Shown: positions 32,836 through 41,141 of the stretch, piece after piece | Layout: each line of letters opens with the position of its first letter | How positions within the stretch are numbered: the first letter of the stretch is position 1 | Source of the DNA: Komagataeibacter xylinus | Lineage (GTDB): Bacteria > Pseudomonadota > Alphaproteobacteria > Acetobacterales > Acetobacteraceae | NCBI RefSeq assembly: GCF_004302915.1 | Contig: NZ_QQBI01000025.1 | Span: 1-45,881, forward strand | Length of the DNA: 45,881 nucleotides | Reading direction: 5' to 3' | Made by a program: the position numbers and the translations under genes | Notes under the pieces: generated by a model | Told to the model about the DNA's origin: nothing | Seen by the model: the letters and a program-made list of their open reading frames with translations, nothing else | Database searches by the model: none

Positions 32836-33581
32836 TCGAGGCGCTTTCGTATGGCGTAGCGAACGGCCTTGCCGATCATGGCTTCGGTGTTCTGGTCGAC
32901 CGCGTCCTGCACGATCTGCTCGACCGGCAGCACGGCGCGGTAGGTGGGCTGGCGGACAAAGATGAGGATGGGCACCACGTTGCCGGGGCCGATGAGCTTG
33001 TAGATGCCCTTGGCCCGGCCGTTCCCTTTCTCGCGGGCGATGAAGTATTCCGAGCGCTGGGCGCGGGCGTTCTGGCCCTTGCGGGCTAGCCGTTTTGCCG
33101 TGCGGTCGGTCATGTTCTGCAGCGGGTCCTGCATCAGGCCCAGGCGGCTGAGGATGCGCACGATCTCGCCGCGCTGGATGTTGCCATAGGCATCGAGCGG
33201 CGCGCCGCGACCGGGCACCCAGTACTGGTCGCCCACGATGGGGCGGAGCGCCTTTTCTGATTTCTTCATGGGGCGCGGGCCGCCGAAGATTTCAGGGCGC
33301 AGGTAGTCATAGGCTGCGGTGCCGCCGGGGGCGAAGTCGCGGGTGGCGACCCATGCCGTGTGGTCCTGCGGCGTTGCCGTGCGCACGAAGAAGGCGTTTT
33401 TCGTCCACGGCTTGGGGTTGTTGAATACCTCTTCCATGCGGGACTGGACCGCGCGCTTGGCAACGCCTGCCACGCGGTTCAGGCCATGGGCGATGGCGCC
33501 GGGCAGTTCATCCTGCGTGAGCTGGGCGAATGCCTGGAACAGGGCCGAGCCATCGACGGATACCTTGAGATCGAGTGGCAC
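32832..33581 (-). CDS. Minor tail protein Z-like
   Basis: 249 residues from a GTG start (GTG CCA CTC GAT) with GGAGGG 4 bp upstream, chosen because the frame further upstream lies inside the terminase gene. LKVSVDGSALFQAFAQL and GAIAHGLNRVAGVAKRAVQ, then KPWTKNAFFVRTATPQDH, resemble lambda gpZ (Minor_tail_Z). Placement between terminase and gpW is unlike lambda, where Z follows FII, so the role at the head-tail joint is inferred. Confidence 0.7.
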   Translation of the reverse strand: MPLDLKVSVDGSALFQAFAQLTQDELPGAIAHGLNRVAGVAKRAVQSRMEEVFNNPKPWTKNAFFVRTATPQDHTAWVATRDFAPGGTAAYDYLRPEIFGGPRPMKKSEKALRPIVGDQYWVPGRGAPLDAYGNIQRGEIVRILSRLGLMQDPLQNMTDRTAKRLARKGQNARAQRSEYFIAREKGNGRAKGIYKLIGPGNVVPILIFVRQPTYRAVLPVEQIVQDAVDQNTEAMIGKAVRYAIRKRLE

Positions 33582-33595
33582 GGTGCCCTCCCATT

Positions 33596-35752
33596 CTAGC
33601 GGGCCAGTTGCGAGGCCAGCCTCTTGCGGCGTTCCTCGCGCGATGTGGCGGATGGCGCAGACGTGGATACGGCCTGCGCTGCGGCCTTCATGCCAGCCGC
33701 GAGGGCGGTGGCGTTTCGTGCCGCCGTCTCTTCCTCCATGGACACGACCAGGGTGTTGACATCCCATGGCGCGGCCCAGCCGGGCGGGCTTTCCCACGGC
33801 ATGCGGGGGAGGCCGAACAGGAAGGCCATGACGTTGGTCATGGTCATGAGGTCGAGGGCTTCGTTGCGGGCGTTGGGCGATACCTTGGCCCAGCGCCCGT
33901 CGCTGGAACGCTGCTCGGCCACCAGCTGGTCGAAGAACGGGTGAGGGGGCTCGGCTGCGCGCAGCCCGGCCGGGAAATGCACGCACCATGGTCCCGGTTC
34001 CGCCACCTGCATCTGGGTCGAGGCGGCATCCTTGAAGGCGTTCGGGTTGAACAGGCCGACCGGCACCTCGCCCCGCGCGCCTGCCGTGCGGTCGCGGCGC
34101 TTGCTCTCGGGGTAGGTCAGGTTCAGGAGCGGGGCGTTGACGCTGCCATTGCCCTTGAGCGGCAGAATGGACCACGCGTGACGCCCGTCGATACTGCCGT
34201 ATTTGCGGGCCGTGCGGCGCTTGCGCGCACGGCGCCAGGCATCATAGGCCTGCAGGGTCACGCCTTCCTGCCCGCCACTGTCGAAGCCGATGGCCATGAT
34301 CTTCATGGCGCGGCCTGAACCGTCGGTCAGGGGGTAGAGCGCATCCTCCAGGCTCTTGAGCATGTCATCCCAGTCGCCGGGGCTGGTCGCGGGATCAGCG
34401 GTTACCTTGCGGTAGTCGATGATCCAGCTTTCGCCGCCGACGCCCCACGCGCGGACGAGAATTTCAAAACGGTTGCCCTGAATGTCGACCGCAGCCGTTA
34501 TGAAGCGCGCGCCCTCGGGCACGTAGCCGAGGCGCAGGCCGGGTTCGGCGCGATCGGCAAGCGCCTTCGCATCGAGGCTGCCCACGGCCTTGGGCGGCTG
34601 GAATGGCAGGCCCCAGCGCTTGACGGTTACGTCCTTGAGCTGCTGGACCGCACCTTCCTCACAGGCCTCGACCGCGCGCCGGGCCTTGGCCATGACGCGC
34701 GCCAGGGCGCCGATGCCGCCGATGACGAAGGGCGACATGGCCCCGGTGATCCAGTAGCCCGCTACCTTGCTCGAGGTGAGCTGGCCGGTGACCTCGCCAT
34801 CCTCGCTGATTTCCTGACCGGCACCGACCCACAGGCCGTCGCGGTTCATGGCGCGGCGCCAGCGGTCCTCGATCAGGCCACCGCAGGATGGGCAGACAAG
34901 GCGGGCGGCCTGCTCGATCTCATCCAGCGGGGCATCCTGCGGCCAGTCCAGCGTCATGACGCGCGCGGCCGTCGGGTTGAGCGGGGCCGAGAAGGCGTTG
35001 CAGTGCGGGCAAGGCCAGTACCAGACATGCCGGTCACTGTCGGCATAGAGCTTCATGATGCCCGCGTTCCAGTCAGACGGATCCGCACCACCCGCGCTGT
35101 CAGGATGGCTTTCGGCCAGCAGCATGGACTCATAGCCGAAGGTCTGGCGGCGGATATCGGCCAGCTCGAACGGATCACCCTTGGCCGTGTCGAATGCGTC
35201 CAGCTCCATCATGACGATGCGCGGGGCGGATTTGCCGATCAGGTTCTTGTAGGTGCCGCCGAGGAACTGGACCCACATGCCCTGAAACTTCTTGAACCCC
35301 ATAGACCGGTCTTTCGGCCTGCGGCCAAGGCGGTCGCGCAGGATGGGGTGTGCCTCGATCATGGGCTCGATCTCGGCCTTGACGTATTCCTCTATGAAGC
35401 CCTCGGTCTGGGCGTAGACCAGCATGTCTGCCGGGTCGACGCCGACCGACTGGAGCATCCAGTTCTGCCCCAGCGCGGTCTTGCCGGATCGGGCAGGCCC
35501 CACCACGGCGGTGGTCAGGCGGTTGCGATCGGTGAGGGAGCACATGGGGCCGACGAGATAGGGGGCCTCATCATGGTTCCATCTGCCGACATAGCCGCCG
35601 CCCCGGTTGTCGAGGTAGCGGTTGCTGGCGGCGTAATCCGCCACGTTGATCTGCTCGGGCGGGAGGAAGGCGCGCAGGGCGGCGGCAATGATGGCGCGGG
35701 GATCGGCAAACAGGACCTCATCAGGCGAGGTGTAGCTGTCGATCATCGGCAT
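33596..35752 (-). CDS. Terminase large subunit (lambda gpA family)
   Basis: 718 residues. The ATPase has Walker A at 85-92 (GPARSGKT), adjacent to RLTTAVV, and Walker B in RIVMMELDAFD (about 190). A Zn ribbon (CPHC about 259, CPSC about 298) lies between the ATPase and the nuclease part, which includes FITAAVDIQGNRFEILVRAW and GFDSGGQEG. It powers DNA packaging and cuts cos ends. Its start lies inside the end of the small subunit gene (32-bp overlap), indicating coupling. Confidence 0.95.
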   Translation of the reverse strand: MPMIDSYTSPDEVLFADPRAIIAAALRAFLPPEQINVADYAASNRYLDNRGGGYVGRWNHDEAPYLVGPMCSLTDRNRLTTAVVGPARSGKTALGQNWMLQSVGVDPADMLVYAQTEGFIEEYVKAEIEPMIEAHPILRDRLGRRPKDRSMGFKKFQGMWVQFLGGTYKNLIGKSAPRIVMMELDAFDTAKGDPFELADIRRQTFGYESMLLAESHPDSAGGADPSDWNAGIMKLYADSDRHVWYWPCPHCNAFSAPLNPTAARVMTLDWPQDAPLDEIEQAARLVCPSCGGLIEDRWRRAMNRDGLWVGAGQEISEDGEVTGQLTSSKVAGYWITGAMSPFVIGGIGALARVMAKARRAVEACEEGAVQQLKDVTVKRWGLPFQPPKAVGSLDAKALADRAEPGLRLGYVPEGARFITAAVDIQGNRFEILVRAWGVGGESWIIDYRKVTADPATSPGDWDDMLKSLEDALYPLTDGSGRAMKIMAIGFDSGGQEGVTLQAYDAWRRARKRRTARKYGSIDGRHAWSILPLKGNGSVNAPLLNLTYPESKRRDRTAGARGEVPVGLFNPNAFKDAASTQMQVAEPGPWCVHFPAGLRAAEPPHPFFDQLVAEQRSSDGRWAKVSPNARNEALDLMTMTNVMAFLFGLPRMPWESPPGWAAPWDVNTLVVSMEEETAARNATALAAGMKAAAQAVSTSAPSATSREERRKRLASQLAR

Positions 35753-36335
35753 GGGGTTCGTCAGTCTCCAGCGCGCGGAGCGCGTCAGTTACGGATTTGC
35801 GCTGCATATCGGCCAGCTTGGCCTCGGCCTGCCGGATCATGGCGTCAGGCCAGCCCTGCTCGCGGCCGGTCTGGCGGATGTAGACGGCAATATCGCGGGA
35901 AAGCCGGGCCACGGCAGAGGTGAACATCTCCTGCACGTCCGCCGCGATGACAAGCGTGCCGCAGCGCTCGGCTTCCTTGCGCTTGAGGTCGCGCAGCTTC
36001 CATGCGTCGATCTGTTCCTTGACCGACATGCGGCTGCCCGGTGCCGGTTGGGGATCTGGCGGCAGGAGCGCATCGAAAGAGAGCTGCAGGTCGAGCAGCT
36101 GCTGGTCGTGGCCTGCCTTGGACTGCGCCTCTTCTTCACGCCGGTCAGCCAGAAAGGCAAAGACCTCCTCGAGGGAGAATGCCCAGCTGACACCATTCCC
36201 ACCACGCGAGACGACGGGGAAATCCTCCCAGCGATCGATCCAGTTGGTCAGGGTCGGCAGCGAAACGCGCAGGCGCTTGGCAAGCTCGCGTTTGTTGACA
36301 GGCGGGGTGTCACCGCTTCCGTCAGGCTGGTCCAT
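35721..36335 (-). CDS. Terminase small subunit (Nu1-like)
   Basis: 204 residues. An N-terminal winged HTH (VNKRELAKRLRVSLPTLTNW, about 13-32) binds the packaging site. A linker (SRMSVKEQIDAWKLRDLKRK) and a helical C-terminal part (MFTSAVARLSRDIAVYIRQ) that contacts the large subunit follow. It fits the Nu1/DUF1441 family. The non-coding segment upstream is the natural place for cos. Confidence 0.9.
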   Translation of the reverse strand: MDQPDGSGDTPPVNKRELAKRLRVSLPTLTNWIDRWEDFPVVSRGGNGVSWAFSLEEVFAFLADRREEEAQSKAGHDQQLLDLQLSFDALLPPDPQPAPGSRMSVKEQIDAWKLRDLKRKEAERCGTLVIAADVQEMFTSAVARLSRDIAVYIRQTGREQGWPDAMIRQAEAKLADMQRKSVTDALRALETDEPHADDRQLHLA

Positions 36336-36552
36336 CAGTATTCCCCCGACAGCAACAACAACAACACAAAGCCTTTTTTGATTTTATCAAATACAGAGAC
36401 ACACCAGGGTGCGAATTACCCCCGGTGGGCTACCCTCCCAGGAGGGACCCACGAGATATGCGTCAGGGCATGGGGTTGCGGGGCAGTCGATGCGCCATGC
36501 GCATGACTCGGCGGCATGTAACCGGCAGGGAGAGGCGACCAGTCCCACAACG
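36336..36552. other. Non-coding segment upstream of terminase, candidate cos/packaging region
   Basis: No gene is supported here. An AT-rich patch (36357-36395) lies near the terminase gene. A palindrome, CCCTCC/GGAGGG around a CA centre, lies at about 36432-36445, and repeated ATGCGC-type motifs lie near 36490-36502. In lambda-type phages cos sits just before Nu1. The exact cut site cannot be fixed from this sequence alone. Confidence 0.4.
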
Positions 36553-36584
36553 AAAAACGGCGTGAACCCCGAAGGATGCACGCC
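36553..36584 (-). terminator. Intrinsic terminator at end of replication operon
   Basis: On the - strand: GGCGTG (top 36579-36584), an inner CC-TTCG-GG hairpin, CACGCC (top 36559-36564) and GTTTTTCG. It separates the early/replication genes from the packaging genes. Confidence 0.75.
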
Positions 36585-36602
36585 GCCTCAACATAACAAC
36601 CG

Positions 36603-37085
36603 CTATGCGGCAAAATGGGGAATATGGGAAGTGGAAAATGCAGATTGTGCGATTTTTCTGGCTATGTCCGCTACGGCCAGCTGGTGCCATGACTTGGCCG
36701 TGTGATGGTCAATGTGCAGTTGATTGGCGATTTTCCGCCACGTCCAGCGGTATCGATGCGAGATCGGATGCACGACCAAGCGCAGGCAGATCACCTTGCG
36801 CCAGTTCAGCCGGTCATCACCGATCAGGCCGATCCATGACAGGGCTTCATCCATGCGCGTGATGGCCGCCGAGCCGGGGCGGGGTGGTCGCATGTCCTCG
36901 GCCGGGCAGGCGTTGATCCAGTCGAGGTCGGCATCCTCCAGCATCTCGGGCCATGCCACGCGCACGCCGCCGGGTTTCAGGCCGTGCGCAGGCAGGGCTG
37001 CCAGCGTGCATCCGGCCTCAAACAGCCGCTGGCCGACCACATCGGCCACGGCCAGACCCTCGGGGATGGTGAGGGAAGGCCTCAT
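36603..37085 (-). CDS. Phage HTH protein (DUF6362-like)
   Basis: 160 residues from MRPSLTIPEGLAVADVV. The C-terminal half holds ITRMDEALSWIGLI, then WRKVICLRLVVHPIS and WTWRKIANQLHIDHHTAKSW, a sigma-70 region-4-like HTH (about residues 115-150). It may act as a late transcription activator or a packaging-site factor. It is the last gene of the replication operon, coupled by a 4-bp overlap. The family assignment is tentative. Confidence 0.6.
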   Translation of the reverse strand: MRPSLTIPEGLAVADVVGQRLFEAGCTLAALPAHGLKPGGVRVAWPEMLEDADLDWINACPAEDMRPPRPGSAAITRMDEALSWIGLIGDDRLNWRKVICLRLVVHPISHRYRWTWRKIANQLHIDHHTAKSWHQLAVADIARKIAQSAFSTSHIPHFAA

Positions 37086-38023
37086 GCCGCTGCCCGCGCG
37101 CTGGCAATGAAGTCCTCGCGGCGCGGCTGGGGCGCATCGCTGCCGTTGGCTGCAGCCAGCACCCACTGGCGGTGCGCTTCCACGTAGGCTGCTTCCGCCG
37201 CGAACTCGGCTTCCGTGGTGCAGACCAGGGCAGGGATGTCGCGGGTCTTGATCGCCTGTTCGATTGCAGCGTTGAAGTAACCCATGTGCTTGATCGCGAG
37301 GCCTTTCTGGCGTTGGCGGTCGGTCACCTTGGCCACCACGTCCATCACCAGCCGCTCGGTCTCGGCAGCGCTTAGCCCCTCGGCCAGCGCATCGGCCACC
37401 CACTGGCGCACCTGACCCCAGTTGCCGCGATCACGCGCCGGATCGAAACCGGCCGCCTCCCATGCCTTGCGCCCAAGAGCCTTGAACACCGCATCAACGT
37501 CCTGTGCCGCAGGCTTAGCTTTAAGATTATTACTAACCTCTAAGCTAAGCTTAGGATCGTGGGTTTCGCGTTGGGTTTCGGTGGCCATGTCTTTTCCTCC
37601 TGCAATGCCCATGATGGCGGTGCGCTGGCGCGGATCGTGCTGCGGTTTCGGATTGGCTTTCGTTGGCGGCCTTCCGCCCTTTTTCCCGTTCTCACGCGCG
37701 GCCAGCGCCTTGCGTGAGGGCATGAGCGCGCCGGGCAGCCCGATGGTGCCGCTGGCGGCGTCGTGGGTTACCAGCTGGGTTTCGGCGTAGGTTTCCAGAT
37801 GGGTTACCAGTTGGGTTACATCCATGCGCAACCCGACCTCGGCAATCTCGGCCAGCGTGGGCGCGCCGTTGCTGCCGGGCACCAGCACGCCGTCGGTTCC
37901 GTATTCGATGATGTAGGAGATGAGCTGCACCCATATCCCGATGGCGGCATGCCCCAGCGCACGCAGGCGGATGTTGTGCGTCGCCATCTGGAGCATTTTC
38001 TGTTCGGTTGTCACGCGGGCCAT
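37082..38023 (-). CDS. Replication initiation protein (lambda O-like organisation)
   Basis: 313 residues. The N-terminal part is a winged-helix candidate (HAAIGIWVQLISYIIEYGTD, APTLAEIAEVGLRMDVTQLV). The middle is a basic/low-complexity linker (ENGKKGGRPPTKANPKPQHD to LSLEVSNNLKAKPA). The C-terminal part (about 175-300) is helical (GQVRQWVADALAEGLSAAET). Iteron-like repeats and an AT-rich island lie inside this gene, as in lambda O. It probably binds the origin and recruits helicase loading. The similarity is by organisation, not sequence. Confidence 0.65.
   Translation of the reverse strand: MARVTTEQKMLQMATHNIRLRALGHAAIGIWVQLISYIIEYGTDGVLVPGSNGAPTLAEIAEVGLRMDVTQLVTHLETYAETQLVTHDAASGTIGLPGALMPSRKALAARENGKKGGRPPTKANPKPQHDPRQRTAIMGIAGGKDMATETQRETHDPKLSLEVSNNLKAKPAAQDVDAVFKALGRKAWEAAGFDPARDRGNWGQVRQWVADALAEGLSAAETERLVMDVVAKVTDRQRQKGLAIKHMGYFNAAIEQAIKTRDIPALVCTTEAEFAAEAAYVEAHRQWVLAAANGSDAPQPRREDFIASARAAA
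37515..37818. other. Candidate replication origin inside the replication gene
   Basis: Two near-identical 17-bp repeats (TGGGTTACCAGCTGGGT at 37764-37780, TGGGTTACCAGTTGGGT at 37800-37816) lie 36 bp apart, with more TGGGTTTCG copies between and to the left. An AT-rich island at about 37515-37562 with TAAGC/TTA repeats could be the unwinding element. The layout parallels lambda ori. Confidence 0.45.
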
Positions 38024-38024
38024 G

Positions 38025-38309
38025 TCAGTAAGCTTTCAGGCGGTAGCCATTCCGGAAGGGCTCCAGAATGTCGAGCTGCACCAGCTGCTCGATTGCGGTG
38101 CCGACTTCGGCGGCATCAGCCGCCACAAGCCGGGTGAACTGTTCCCTGTCAGGTGCCGTGCGCACGGGTGCCCGCAGTTCCGGCATGAGATCGGCCGCGT
38201 CGGTCAGCTCCAGCCACATGGCGCGGGCCGAGAGGCCGAGCAGCCGCCAGCGGCGGTCTGTCATCAGCACGCGGGCATGTTTTCCGGGGCGTTGACGCGG
38301 CGATTTCAT
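38025..38309 (-). CDS. Winged-helix phage replication accessory protein
   Basis: 94 residues from MKSPRQRPGKHARVLMTDRR. WRLLGLSARAMWLELTDAAD and VAADAAEVGTAIEQLVQLDI look like a winged helix similar to the N-termini of replication initiators. It lies 1 bp upstream of the O-like gene, so they probably act together. The start at 38309 is chosen for the basic N-terminus and the nearby AAGGA. Confidence 0.55.
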   Translation of the reverse strand: MKSPRQRPGKHARVLMTDRRWRLLGLSARAMWLELTDAADLMPELRAPVRTAPDREQFTRLVAADAAEVGTAIEQLVQLDILEPFRNGYRLKAY

Positions 38310-38316
38310 TGCAAGG

Positions 38317-38505
38317 TCATCCTTTCCTTCGGCCCCATTGAACGAGGGCTGACAGCAGCCCATAGCCCAGCAGGAAACCGAACATCATCATGAGCGCGGC
38401 AGGCCATCTGCCTGTCACCTCACATCCGGCAAGACCGCAAACGGTGCCCAGCAGGGCGGCGCGGCCACAGTCGGCAATCGATGCCATTACGCGATACCGC
38501 ATCAT
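38317..38505 (-). CDS. Small membrane protein
   Basis: 62 residues with two hydrophobic segments (CGRAALLGTVCGLAGC, about 13-28; ALMMMFGFLLGYGLLSALVQ, about 37-56) and a basic end WGRRKG. Its start overlaps the DnaB stop. The function is unknown; an exclusion or membrane anchor role for replication is possible. Confidence 0.5.
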   Translation of the reverse strand: MMRYRVMASIADCGRAALLGTVCGLAGCEVTGRWPAALMMMFGFLLGYGLLSALVQWGRRKG

Positions 38506-40037
38506 CAGAACTCCGGCGCCGTAATGGTCCAGGCCGGACCGTTTTCGCTCTCATCCACATCGCGGAACCACGTGGTTTCGTCCTGGAACTGGAGCGCGCA
38601 GCCGCCGGTGGCGCCGTGGCGGTTCTTGGCAATGAACACGCTGGCCTTGCCCTTGCTGTCGCGCGTGCGCTGGATCAGGCTGGCGCAACGGGCGCTGTAG
38701 GCCTCATCCGTCTCGCGGTCATTGCGGGGGATGTTGCCGTCCCCCAGCTGCTTGTTCAGGTAATAATGGTCGCGGTGCAGGAACAGCACGGTGGCTGCAT
38801 CCTGCTCCAGCGATCCACTGTCACGCAGGTCGGTCAGTTCCGGCCGCTTGTCCTCGCGCTTGGCGCTCTCGCGTGAGAGCTGCGCCAGGGCGAGCACCGG
38901 GATCTCCAGTTCACCGGCAAGGTTTTTCAGGTCCTTGCTGATTTCCGTCATCTTGTGCGTCAGGTTGAACGAGCGGGAATCAGTCGAGGCACTGAGCAGC
39001 CCGACATAATCGACCACGATCAGGTTCAGCCCCTGTTTCGAGCGCTTCATGGCGCGGGCCTGCGTGCGCAGCTCCGCCACCGTGATGCCCGAGCGGTGAT
39101 CGATGCGCAGCGGCAGGCTGGCGGCGGCGTGCTCGCCTTCCTCCAGTTCACGCCACTGATAGTCGGCCAGTGGCTCGCGCTGGGTGGTGTCGGCATGGGG
39201 CGGAATGTCGTACCGCCGGCCGGTAAAGACCGACAGCGTGGAAAGACCGGCCCACGCGGCACCGGCACGCGCGCCCAGCTGGGCCGCGCGCATCTCGCCT
39301 GACCAGAACAGCACCGAATTGCCCGCCGCTGCGGAACGCACGGCAATGCCGAGCCCCAGCGCGGTCTTGCCCATGGCGGGCCGCGCGCCAAGCAGCGTCA
39401 GATCACCGGCATGCAGCCCGCCAGTCATGCGATCGAGCGCCTTGTAACCCCACGTGATGCCCGCAAGCCCGTCACCACGCTCGGCCGCAGCCCGCGCATT
39501 GAGGATGGCCTGCCCGATGGCATCGCCAATCTGCACCGTGGGCTGGATCTCCACGCTGCCGGACGCAATGCGCGTGATGCGGCTTTCCAGCATTTCCATC
39601 AATGCGCTGTCAGGCCGGTCGCCCGGCATGCAGCACAGATCGGCCGTCTCGGCGCATACATCAAACAGATTGCGCCGGAACCACGCGCTGCGGATGGCAA
39701 GGGCATAATCGGCCGCATTGGTAATGCCGACCATGCAGCCCAGCAGCGTGGTGAACACCTTGGCTGCCGTCATGTCGATGGACAGCAGCGGGTCATTTTC
39801 AAACCGGGGGCGCAGCGTGACGGGATCAGCCACGTTGCCCGCCCAGATCAGCGTGCGCATGGCGGCAAAAATCGCCCCATGCAGCGGCACATAGAAATGC
39901 TCGGGCTGGAGGATTTCCTCCACGCGCCCGAACGCTTTGTTATTGGTCAGGATCGCACCCAGCAGCGCCTGCTCGGCCGGGACGTTGGTGGGGCGCTCGC
40001 GCATGGCCGAGCCGAACAGGGGAGCCGGGCCGTTCAT
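38505..40037 (-). CDS. dnaB: Replicative DNA helicase, DnaB family
   Basis: 510 residues. The N-terminal domain (NVPAEQALLGAILTNNKAF, about 18-36) mediates hexamer and primase contacts. The RecA-like domain has Walker A with K224 (GARPAMGKTA), Walker B LIVVDYVGLLS (about 335), and ELEIPVLALAQLSRESAKRE with the Arg finger region. It is complete and intact, so the phage brings its own fork helicase. It sits in an ATGA-coupled early operon. Confidence 0.95.
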   Translation of the reverse strand: MNGPAPLFGSAMRERPTNVPAEQALLGAILTNNKAFGRVEEILQPEHFYVPLHGAIFAAMRTLIWAGNVADPVTLRPRFENDPLLSIDMTAAKVFTTLLGCMVGITNAADYALAIRSAWFRRNLFDVCAETADLCCMPGDRPDSALMEMLESRITRIASGSVEIQPTVQIGDAIGQAILNARAAAERGDGLAGITWGYKALDRMTGGLHAGDLTLLGARPAMGKTALGLGIAVRSAAAGNSVLFWSGEMRAAQLGARAGAAWAGLSTLSVFTGRRYDIPPHADTTQREPLADYQWRELEEGEHAAASLPLRIDHRSGITVAELRTQARAMKRSKQGLNLIVVDYVGLLSASTDSRSFNLTHKMTEISKDLKNLAGELEIPVLALAQLSRESAKREDKRPELTDLRDSGSLEQDAATVLFLHRDHYYLNKQLGDGNIPRNDRETDEAYSARCASLIQRTRDSKGKASVFIAKNRHGATGGCALQFQDETTWFRDVDESENGPAWTITAPEF

Positions 40038-40279
40038 GGCTGTTCATCCGTCTTGGCCGGAACAGGGAAGAATGGCTGGTACATGGTGACCGTGACCGGA
40101 CGGTAGCCCAGCGCCAGCGGCACCGATGTGCCAAGCCCCTTGTGCCCATTCACCGCGTTGGCCAGCGTGCGCATGTTCAGGCCGGTTTTATTGGCCAGTT
40201 TCTGCACGCCGCCTGCCTCGCGCACCCGCGCGTTCAGCACGACATACATTTCGGTTGTGGTCAGCATGGGGCCGCTCAT
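40034..40279 (-). CDS. Small HTH protein
   Basis: 81 residues. AGGVQKLANKTGLNMRTLAN (about 22-41) looks like an XRE/CII-type HTH, followed by AVNGHKGLGTSVPLALGYRP. It probably regulates early genes or replication. It overlaps the helicase gene by 4 bp. Confidence 0.65.
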   Translation of the reverse strand: MSGPMLTTTEMYVVLNARVREAGGVQKLANKTGLNMRTLANAVNGHKGLGTSVPLALGYRPVTVTMYQPFFPVPAKTDEQP

Positions 40280-40521
40280 GACGAACGCCTCCCGCTACGG
40301 AAGGAATACGTCGCGCGCGCCCGGCCCAGATAGGTGCGGCCAGAGGACGTGATGGACACACTGACCTGATTGCTCACGCCCAGCACCTGCATGCGCGAGC
40401 GCACCGCGCGGGCCGAGACGCCCATCTTCCGCGCCATGGTGGAAACCGAAACACCCATGCCCGCCAGCTGGCGCAGCATGGGGTCGAGCCTTTCCCAGTC
40501 AATCGATATGGCTGGCATCAT
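40276..40521 (-). CDS. Small HTH protein, second copy type
   Basis: 81 residues. IDWERLDPMLRQLAGMGVSV then STMARKMGVSARAVRSRMQV (about 28-47) forms a clear HTH, with a basic, Ser/Arg-rich C-terminus. Similar GcrA-like HTH genes occur in this early operon (see 41395-41739). The role is unknown. Confidence 0.6.
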   Translation of the reverse strand: MMPAISIDWERLDPMLRQLAGMGVSVSTMARKMGVSARAVRSRMQVLGVSNQVSVSITSSGRTYLGRARATYSFRSGRRSS

Positions 40522-40564
40522 CTTCTCCTAGCACAGGCCGGGCGCAGGCAGCGCCCTCGGCCCA

Positions 40565-40798
40565 TCAGTGAAACAGGTTCCGGCGCAGCCGAATCTTGAG
40601 GCGCGCAATGCGCTCAAGCCGTTCGGTCCTGCGCTCGAGAATGGCGGACTCCCGCAGTGCCCAGGCATCGAGCGTGCCAACGAGCAGGCGGAAAAACTTC
40701 AATACGATCCACGCGCGCCCACGGCGCATGACCAGCACCAGGCACACGGGCACGCCGAAAACCGACGCGCTGATCCAGACGTAAAAGGTGTGCGTCAC
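40565..40798 (-). CDS. Small membrane protein
   Basis: 77 residues. One N-terminal membrane helix (FYVWISASVFGVPVCLVLVM, about 5-24), then a basic amphipathic tail (LERRTERLERIARLKIRLRR). Coupled to the upstream gene by a 4-bp overlap. The function is not recognised. Confidence 0.55.
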   Translation of the reverse strand: MTHTFYVWISASVFGVPVCLVLVMRRGRAWIVLKFFRLLVGTLDAWALRESAILERRTERLERIARLKIRLRRNLFH

Positions 40799-41109
40799 AG
40801 CAGATCACGCAGTGCGGCCTGCCGCTGCCGGATGTTTTCAAGCCGCTGGCGGATCAGCGCATCTTCATGCCGCAGGCGGCTTTCCTCCTGCGCCAGGCGG
40901 GCTGCGCCGAGCGCGCGCACGGCCTGCCATTCGGCTAGGGTTACGGCACGCACCTCATGGTGCCAACACGCGCGCACACGGCGCACGGTAAAGCCGAGCG
41001 CACGCGCCACCTCAGCAAAGGCACCAGCCAGCCCGAGCCGGTCGCGGCACGCGCTGACCTCGGCACTGACAAGGTTCTGGAACTCATCGCGCAGCGCATC
41101 GGCGCACAT
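40795..41109 (-). CDS. Helical phage protein with possible HTH
   Basis: 104 residues from MCADALRDEFQNLVSAEV. A central segment FAEVARALGFTVRRVRACWH (about 31-50) looks like an HTH, and the rest is a long charged helix (ARLAQEESRLRHEDALIRQR). The start at 41109 is preferred because AGGAGG lies about 11 bp upstream. The same frame is open to 41379 through the palindrome array, but that extension has no SD. This may be the DNA-binding partner of the array. Confidence 0.6.
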   Translation of the reverse strand: MCADALRDEFQNLVSAEVSACRDRLGLAGAFAEVARALGFTVRRVRACWHHEVRAVTLAEWQAVRALGAARLAQEESRLRHEDALIRQRLENIRQRQAALRDLL

Positions 41110-41141
41110 CTTAGATCTGGCCTCCTGATCCGGACTGGATG

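Noticed and set aside
36409-36705. + strand frame across the packaging gap
   Set aside because: No SD or recognisable product, and it overlaps a terminator and the end of the DUF6362-like gene.
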